Shown here: piece by piece, positions 58,868 to 64,000 of the stretch
How the letters are laid out: each line of letters starts with the position of its first letter
Numbering within the stretch: position 1 is the stretch's first letter
DNA from: Vibrio lentus
GTDB lineage: Bacteria > Pseudomonadota > Gammaproteobacteria > Enterobacterales > Vibrionaceae
NCBI RefSeq assembly: GCF_030409755.1
Contig: NZ_JAUFQE010000001.1
Coordinates: forward strand, 434,001-498,000
Direction of reading: 5' to 3'
DNA length: 64,000 nucleotides
Notes under the pieces: model-generated
Seen by the model: only the letters and a program-made list of their open reading frames with translations
Told to the model about the DNA's origin: nothing
Database searches by the model: none
Translations under genes and position numbers: made by a program

Positions 58868-61540
58868 CGGTAACACCATATCAGCAGTACCATCTTCAAA
58901 ACTGATATCTAGCTTAAAACCAAGCTTTTGAGCTAGTGTCAGCATCCCTCTATTCGTTGGCATCGTCATTCCCGACATTTGCTTGGTCTGTTTAGCGCGA
59001 CAGTAATCGATAACCTTAGTCATAAGAATACGACCCAAACCCACACCTTTCAGATCAGATCGTATCAGTATCGCAAACTCTGCATCCGTGTTCTCAGGGT
59101 TAATCAATGCTCTTGAAACACCGATGATCGCTGGCACACCTTGTTCCTTACGAACGACGACAAAAGCAATCTCTCTATCGAAATCGATCTGAGTAAAGTT
59201 CGCTAATGCTTCATGATTGAATTCACCAACATCACTAAAGAAACGCTTATACAGATCCTCTTTAGAGACTCGGTTAATAAAGTCAGCGTGAAGCGGTTCA
59301 TCTTCTGGAAGGATAGGGCGCAACAGCACCTCAGTACCATCTTTTAACTGTATTGTTTCTTCCAACTCGACTGGGTATGGGCGAATCGCGAGCCTTTCTT
59401 GTGGGTCTCCCTCATAAGCTTTCAAAATGATATCGGCATCCAATATCGTGAACTTGTCACCATTGGCCAGTACTGGATGGATATCCAAATCATGTATTTC
59501 AGGGCAATCGACCACCATTTGAGATATACGAACCAGCAACTCAGAGAGCCCTTCAATATCGATCGGGTTAGGTAATTTCTGTAGGCGAATCTTGCCACTC
59601 TTTATCGCTCGAATAATCAAGTAACGAGCCAGCGTCATATTCAGCGGTGGAAAGGCGGCGGCTGCATCAATCGATTCGTCCCACTCCGAGCCCCCTTGGC
59701 CAAGCAAAATGATAGGACCAAAGGTTTCATCTGTTGTGACTTTCACACGTAACTCTTGCCCGCCCGCAAGCTTTGCCATTCCTTGAATCAACAAGCCATG
59801 AATATGCGCGGTAGGGAACGACAGTTGAGAACGATCGAGAATCGCTTGAGCTGCATTCGCGACTTCACTACTGTTTCGTAAATTGAGCATCACACCTTGC
59901 ACGTCAGACTTATGTGCAATATCTGGCGAACGGAGTTTTACTGCGACGGGATAACCAATCGTTTCAGCAATATGTACCGCTTCACTTGGGTCTGAAGCGA
60001 TCCAAGTTGGCAGAACATCTAAGTTGAAGTGCTTAAAAAACTGACTGTTTTGGTGAGTATCAAGACTAACTGTATCTTTATCCAGTAGTTGGCGTTCTAT
60101 CCAACTTTTCGCATCGGCCAAGTCTTCAATATGAACTTTTTCAGCTGTCGTTGGTGTTTCCATTAGTTGGCGTTGGTTACGTCTGTACTCGACCAAGTGC
60201 ATGAAGGCGACCACAGAACTTTCCGGTGTTCGATAGGTCGGAATACCCGCTTCAGTAAATAACTTTCTTGCAGGCCTTGCTGTCAGCTCACCAGACCAAT
60301 TGGTTAATATATTGAATCGTTTATGACGAGGGTGCTTCTTAATCGCTTCAATAATTCGCTCAGCGGTTTTGGCGGAATGTGCGATAGCAGAAGGGCTGTG
60401 CATGATAAGAATGGCATCGGCTTCATCCCCATCAAGCAGCGTGTTAATGGTATCAATGTAGCGCTGATCGCCGGCATCACCGACAATGTCGATAGGGTTG
60501 CTATGCGACCAACTCGATGGCAATACATTACTCAGCTTATCTAGAGTTTGCTCAGATAGTTCCGCAAGCTTACCACCACGGTCAAACAGGGTATCCACGG
60601 CCATAATTGCAGGGCCACCGCCATTGGTGACGATAGCGAGTCGTTCACCACGCAATGGCACCGAGTGAGTCAACGTTTCTACCGCGGCAAACAGTTCATG
60701 TAAATTCTTAACTCGCAGCATGCCGCTACGTCGGATTGCGGAATCGTAAATGATGTCTAATGTGTCGGCACCGCCTGTGTGTGCCATGGCTGCCGCTCTG
60801 CCTTTCGCTGTTCGACCGCCTTTTAACACCAGAATTCGTCTGTTACGCGAAGCCGCACGCGCCGCAGATATAAAGCGCCTCGCATCACTAATACTATCGA
60901 CATAAAGCAAGATTGCTTCAGTGTGCGAATCGGTACTCAAATAATCCAATAGCTCTGAAAACTCGATGTCACTGCCATTACCTATCGAGATAAAAGCAGA
61001 GAAGCCGATCTCTTTGTCGTTAGCCCAATCAAGGATCGTGGTACAAACCGCCGCAGACTGAGAAACAAACGCGATTTTTCCGGGTAGTGCCGTCACTGGA
61101 GAGAACGAGGCGTTCAAATTGAGCCAAGGAACGATAATCCCCAAGCTATTTGGGCCAAGCACTCGGATGTTGTGCTTTTTGGCTATTGCTAGGCATCTTG
61201 AGTCAAACGTCTCGCCGTTGTCGCTGTGCTGGTGCATGTCGGAAGAAAGCACAATCACAGACGCAATCCCTTTCTCGGCCAACTCTTGAAAGATGCCGAC
61301 ATTACGTGTCGCGTTTGTACACAAAATCGCGAGATCTGGAACGATAGGTAACGACAAAATATTCTTGTAAGAAAGCACACCCGCCACTGAATCGTATTTT
61401 GGCGTAACCGGCATCACCGCACCTTTAAAATCCCCGTGCAACAAATTGTTCATAACTATATATCCCGCACGGGTTTCTCGTTGAGAAGCACCAACAACTG
61501 CGATTGAGCGGGGTTTAAGGAGGGGATCAAGATGATTCAT
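58856..61540 (-). CDS. pat: Pat/Pka-type protein lysine acetyltransferase (acyl-CoA synthetase-like + GNAT)
   Basis: An 894-residue protein with the two-part Pat layout. Residues about 1-700 are an ADP-forming acyl-CoA synthetase-like region: SIAVVGASQRETRAGYIVMNNL, VLGPNSLGIIVP, KGGRTAKGRAAAMAHTGG, and an ATP-grasp part with GYPVAVKLRSPDIAHKSDVQGVMLNL. Residues about 730-890 are a GNAT domain: LRPILPEDEPLHADFINRVSKEDLYKRFFS, then IRSDLKGVGLGRILMTKVIDYCR with the acetyl-CoA loop. In E. coli and Salmonella Pat acetylates and inactivates acetyl-CoA synthetase. I chose ATG 61540 because AGGA lies 7 nt before it; an ATG two codons earlier is close to the AGGA. Confidence 0.93.
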   Translation of the reverse strand: MNHLDPLLKPRSIAVVGASQRETRAGYIVMNNLLHGDFKGAVMPVTPKYDSVAGVLSYKNILSLPIVPDLAILCTNATRNVGIFQELAEKGIASVIVLSSDMHQHSDNGETFDSRCLAIAKKHNIRVLGPNSLGIIVPWLNLNASFSPVTALPGKIAFVSQSAAVCTTILDWANDKEIGFSAFISIGNGSDIEFSELLDYLSTDSHTEAILLYVDSISDARRFISAARAASRNRRILVLKGGRTAKGRAAAMAHTGGADTLDIIYDSAIRRSGMLRVKNLHELFAAVETLTHSVPLRGERLAIVTNGGGPAIMAVDTLFDRGGKLAELSEQTLDKLSNVLPSSWSHSNPIDIVGDAGDQRYIDTINTLLDGDEADAILIMHSPSAIAHSAKTAERIIEAIKKHPRHKRFNILTNWSGELTARPARKLFTEAGIPTYRTPESSVVAFMHLVEYRRNQRQLMETPTTAEKVHIEDLADAKSWIERQLLDKDTVSLDTHQNSQFFKHFNLDVLPTWIASDPSEAVHIAETIGYPVAVKLRSPDIAHKSDVQGVMLNLRNSSEVANAAQAILDRSQLSFPTAHIHGLLIQGMAKLAGGQELRVKVTTDETFGPIILLGQGGSEWDESIDAAAAFPPLNMTLARYLIIRAIKSGKIRLQKLPNPIDIEGLSELLVRISQMVVDCPEIHDLDIHPVLANGDKFTILDADIILKAYEGDPQERLAIRPYPVELEETIQLKDGTEVLLRPILPEDEPLHADFINRVSKEDLYKRFFSDVGEFNHEALANFTQIDFDREIAFVVVRKEQGVPAIIGVSRALINPENTDAEFAILIRSDLKGVGLGRILMTKVIDYCRAKQTKQMSGMTMPTNRGMLTLAQKLGFKLDISFEDGTADMVLPLFE

Positions 61541-61756
61541 AGACATATCCTAGCAATGCACGTAAGTTCATCGTAACTTACTTTTGATTCACAGGTTGAT
61601 GGCAAATTCACCGAATTCAGATGAATAAGCAAACACTGCATAAAGTTTGTGAAATAGGTCACCCACTAATGGTGTATAATCTCAAAGTTAACTTGATTCT
61701 AAACCGACGTATCGGCATGATTTATAGTAATTATTATTAAGGATATAGAGCTTTCC

Positions 61757-62320
61757 ATGAAAAAATTTGCAATTGCGACTTTGCCACTGCTCTTGGCTGC
61801 ATGTGTATCTGACGACTACGTGACTAATGTAACTTCAGATAGCTATCAAGAAGAGTACAAAACTGCCAAAGTTGAAGCTCCAGTTGTATCTCAATCTGAG
61901 CAAACAGGCGTTGTTGAAGAGAATGTCGTCAACGTTATCAAGACCCAACCTGTTGAACAGAAAGTGACTCAAACGACTAGGGCTAAACCCGTTGCAGTAG
62001 TAACAGGCCCAACCAAGAAACAACAAGACATGAACCAGCGTTTTGGTTACACAGTTCAAGTTGTTGCTGTTGGCAGCCAGACTAAAGTCGATTCTTTCGT
62101 GAAAATGCTACCAACGACTTCTCAACCAGTTTGGGAAAACTACAAAATGGTTAACGGCACTAAGTGGTTCACCGTCCTTTACGGTGATTACGCGACACGC
62201 TTAGAAGCTAAAAAGGCTATTTCAACGCTGCCGACCACTTTCCAAAACTTGAAGCCGTTCGTTAAGAGCATTGATGACATCAAAAACTCTGAATACCCAA
62301 CGCTTAACAAGTTGAACTAA
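61757..62320 (+). CDS. SPOR-domain lipoprotein
   Basis: A 187-residue outer-membrane lipoprotein. Lipobox LAAC (Cys16) ends the signal KKFAIATLPLLLAAC. A low-complexity linker of about residues 20-90, rich in Val, Thr and Gln, leads to a SPOR domain at about 95-170 (RFGYTVQVVAVGSQTKVDSFVKML, WFTVLYGDYATRLEAKKAISTLP), which binds denuded glycan at division sites. It is followed after 179 bp by ddl, so both neighbours concern the cell wall. A role at the septum is inferred from the domain. Confidence 0.9.
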   Translation: MKKFAIATLPLLLAACVSDDYVTNVTSDSYQEEYKTAKVEAPVVSQSEQTGVVEENVVNVIKTQPVEQKVTQTTRAKPVAVVTGPTKKQQDMNQRFGYTVQVVAVGSQTKVDSFVKMLPTTSQPVWENYKMVNGTKWFTVLYGDYATRLEAKKAISTLPTTFQNLKPFVKSIDDIKNSEYPTLNKLN

Positions 62321-62333
62321 GTTTTAATTCATG

Positions 62334-62360
62334 AAGAGGGAGCAAATGCTCCTTCTTTTG
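62334..62360 (+). terminator. Terminator of the SPOR lipoprotein gene
   Basis: GAAGAGGGAGC pairs with GCTCCTTCTT around AAAT, then TTGTTT. Confidence 0.8.
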
Positions 62361-62499
62361 TTTCAAGACGAACAGTTTTGTTTAATAGTTAATCGCTCGT
62401 TCTTTCGGACACAAATTTAACGTTCAAAACACTGTACCTATTTCGACTTTTGTTTATCATTGAAGTCAGTATTCCTAGTTTCAAGGACCGAATTTACCC

Positions 62500-63495
62500 A
62501 TGAACACCACAAACATCCTTCTACTTTGCGGCGGTGGATCTTCAGAGCATGAAGTGTCTTTAGTTTCAGCCAATTACCTTTTTGAACAACTCAATAGCGT
62601 TGCGGATTTTAACGTTGTCAGAGTTGAGATTAAAAACGAAGGCTGGTGTCTTGATTCAGGTGAATTGGTTTATCTCGATATCAACAATCAAGCTTTACGT
62701 GGCGATGAACTCGATTCAAAAGTAGATTTCATTGTGCCTTGTATTCACGGGTTCCCAGGTGAAACGGGTGACATCCAGTCACTGTTTGAACTGGCGAAAA
62801 TTCCGTATCTAGGTTGTGGTTCTGAAGCAAGTAACAACAGCTTCAACAAGATCACGTCGAAGCTTTGGTATGACGCACTGGGCATTCCAAACACGCCATA
62901 CCTGTTCCTGTCAGACAACACAGAGCAAACTCACTCACAAGCAACTCAAGCCTTTGAAAATTGGGGTAAAGTATTTGTGAAGGCGGCTCGTCAAGGTTCA
63001 TCTGTTGGCTGTTATCAAGTAAACCAAGTAGAAGATCTAAGCGAAGCAATCAACAAAGCGTTTACCTTCTCAGATCAAGTACTTGTCGAGAAGTCAGTCG
63101 TTCCAAGAGAACTGGAAGTTGCTGCGTATGAACTTGACGGTAAGCTTTACATTAGCAAGCCGGGCGAGGTGATTGCACCGAATGGCGCATTCTATTCTTA
63201 TGAAGAGAAATACAGTGCAGACAGCCACTCAATTACTGAAGTGGAAGCAAGTAATCTAACTGATGAACAACGTGAATTGATTGCAGACAGCGCGCGCAAA
63301 GTTTTCTCTCAAATGAAGCTTCGTCATTTATCTCGTATCGACTTCTTCTTAACACAAGATAATGAGATCTACCTGAACGAAGTGAATACGTTCCCGGGTA
63401 TGACGCCGATTTCCATGTTCCCTAAAATGGTTGAACATGATGGGCCTAAATTTAGTCAGTTCTTAGAGAACTGCGTTAGAACGAGCCTTGCTTAG
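62500..63495 (+). CDS. ddlA: D-alanine--D-alanine ligase
   Basis: A 331-residue ATP-grasp ligase joining two D-alanines for peptidoglycan. NILLLCGGGSSEHEVSLVSANYL at the N terminus is typical of Ddl, with the serine and glutamate that bind the first D-Ala. ATP-grasp elements follow: VFVKAARQGSSVGCYQV near residue 162, LVEKSVVPRELEVAAYE near 196, and the metal-binding DFFLTQDNEIYLNEVNTFPGMTPISMFP near 280. Single gene with its own terminator. Vibrios often carry another ddl in the division/cell-wall cluster on the main chromosome; that is not visible here. Confidence 0.94.
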   Translation: MNTTNILLLCGGGSSEHEVSLVSANYLFEQLNSVADFNVVRVEIKNEGWCLDSGELVYLDINNQALRGDELDSKVDFIVPCIHGFPGETGDIQSLFELAKIPYLGCGSEASNNSFNKITSKLWYDALGIPNTPYLFLSDNTEQTHSQATQAFENWGKVFVKAARQGSSVGCYQVNQVEDLSEAINKAFTFSDQVLVEKSVVPRELEVAAYELDGKLYISKPGEVIAPNGAFYSYEEKYSADSHSITEVEASNLTDEQRELIADSARKVFSQMKLRHLSRIDFFLTQDNEIYLNEVNTFPGMTPISMFPKMVEHDGPKFSQFLENCVRTSLA

Positions 63496-63550
63496 TTCAT
63501 CTATTCACTCGCTGTTAGAGCTGAACCCAACAACGAGACGCTGATAAACT

Positions 63551-63588
63551 AATGCCTTGCGCTTTTTGCCAAGGCATTATTGTTTTTT
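63551..63588 (+). terminator. Terminator of ddlA
   Basis: AATGCCTTG(GC) and GCCAAGGCATT form a perfect stem followed by ATTGTTTTTT. Confidence 0.9.
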
Positions 63589-63644
63589 ACCTAGCCGTTT
63601 TTAAACGTCTATTTTCTAAAAACAGGTATTTAAAAAACTTGTAG

Positions 63645-64000
63645 TTACTGCCAGGGAAGAATCGCTTTAAACTTCATTTTTTCACGCTCTGCATTATCAA
63701 AATTGCCAACATATTGAGCTGGCATAGCAGGGCTGAGCCAACGACCAAAATCCTGAATCTCTCTCACCTTAAGACCTTGTTTCGACAACTCTTGTGCTGC
63801 GCCAACACGAATCGAGTTCCCTGAGAAATGATGACTTTCTGCTAGCTGTAGTAAGTCGCTCGCTCTACGCAAGATCCGATAGATGGAAGAATCATCCAAA
63901 GTTTGAAGCCCGATGTTTTCATGCTTATCTATCGCGCGAAACACCGGTAAATCATCTTGTGTTCCAGTAAATGCAAGCCAACGCTCGAGTGCAAGACTCG
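63645..64000 (-). CDS. Tyrosine recombinase/integrase, C-terminal part (cut by window edge)
   Basis: The open frame continues to the window edge, so only the last ~118 residues are visible. They fit the catalytic C-terminal domain of a phage-type tyrosine recombinase: SGNSIRVGAAQEL carries the second catalytic Arg, REIQDFGRWLSPAMPAQYVGN gives the GRW histidine/Trp-like position and the nucleophilic Tyr. The box normally reading HxxR shows Asn in place of the His (SGNSIR). If real it would weaken activity; the rest is outside the window. It may mark a mobile element or a domesticated recombinase. Confidence 0.75.
   Translation of the reverse strand, partial: SLALERWLAFTGTQDDLPVFRAIDKHENIGLQTLDDSSIYRILRRASDLLQLAESHHFSGNSIRVGAAQELSKQGLKVREIQDFGRWLSPAMPAQYVGNFDNAEREKMKFKAILPWQ

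Noticed and set aside
1..64000. CRISPR arrays, tRNA or rRNA genes
   Set aside because: No regularly spaced direct repeats, cloverleaf-like sequence or rRNA-like conserved stretches were seen by eye; a tRNAscan-SE or CRISPR finder run would be decisive.

Overview
The window looks like the second chromosome of a Vibrio, probably of the Splendidus clade. The evidence is Vibrionaceae-type gene content: a surface phospholipase and FadL pair resembling VolA/FadL, a FabV-type enoyl reductase, a HutA-like haem receptor with a divergent LysR gene, ddlA beside a SPOR lipoprotein, a GalE, and a TerC protein behind a yybP-ykoY leader. Base composition is moderately AT-rich and starts are often TTG with clear Shine-Dalgarno sequences. 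Clade and chromosome are inference from remembered gene neighbourhoods. No rRNA, tRNA, CRISPR array or intact insertion sequence was seen.

Layout. 0.2-8 kb: an EAL phosphodiesterase, an unrecognised orphan gene, DUF2164, a cytochrome b561/YceI pair, a formate/nitrite-type channel fused to CBS domains with a divergent LysR gene, a 265-bp non-coding element with terminal inverted repeats, and a DUF1097 membrane protein. 8-16.4 kb: a YbjD-like OLD-family ATPase, a 5'-nucleotidase-like phosphatase, a 31-aa membrane peptide, an Mn2+-type riboswitch ahead of an Alx/TerC protein, a DUF1127-like small protein, DUF1223 and RhlE. 16.4-24.6 kb: an aaeXAB-like efflux operon with a divergent LysR gene, a PhnA-like protein and the fadL-volA operon. 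25-35.5 kb: M50 and M48 proteases, a thioesterase, an SgrR-type regulator with an EamA exporter and a zinc ribbon protein, YjdF, a 2OG-Fe(II) oxygenase, a DnaJ-related protein and a PBP2 away from its usual cluster. 35.7-44.6 kb: an ABC-class ATPase, a GAF-GGDEF(degenerate)-EAL protein, FabV, and tesA head-to-head with ybbA-ybbP. 44.6-49.4 kb: tandem terminators, a DnaA-box-like cluster, an FAD oxidoreductase and the 5-oxoprolinase operon pxpABC. 49.6-54.1 kb: an operon of TonB-dependent receptor, YfiR-family protein and CHASE8-HAMP-PAS-PAS-GGDEF cyclase. 54.2-64 kb: galE, a 24-aa membrane peptide, the HutA-like receptor with a Fur-box-like site, LysR, a Pat-type lysine acetyltransferase, a SPOR lipoprotein, ddl and the end of a tyrosine recombinase.

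The most interesting system is the 49.6-54.1 kb operon. It looks like a YfiBNR-type c-di-GMP circuit in which a TonB-dependent receptor replaces the outer-membrane lipoprotein YfiB. In this sequence its cyclase gene carries one in-frame TAA at the second membrane helix. The next best observations are the internal ribosome binding site inside the channel-CBS fusion, the 265-bp inverted-repeat element, two unlisted membrane peptides, and the compact DnaA-box cluster.
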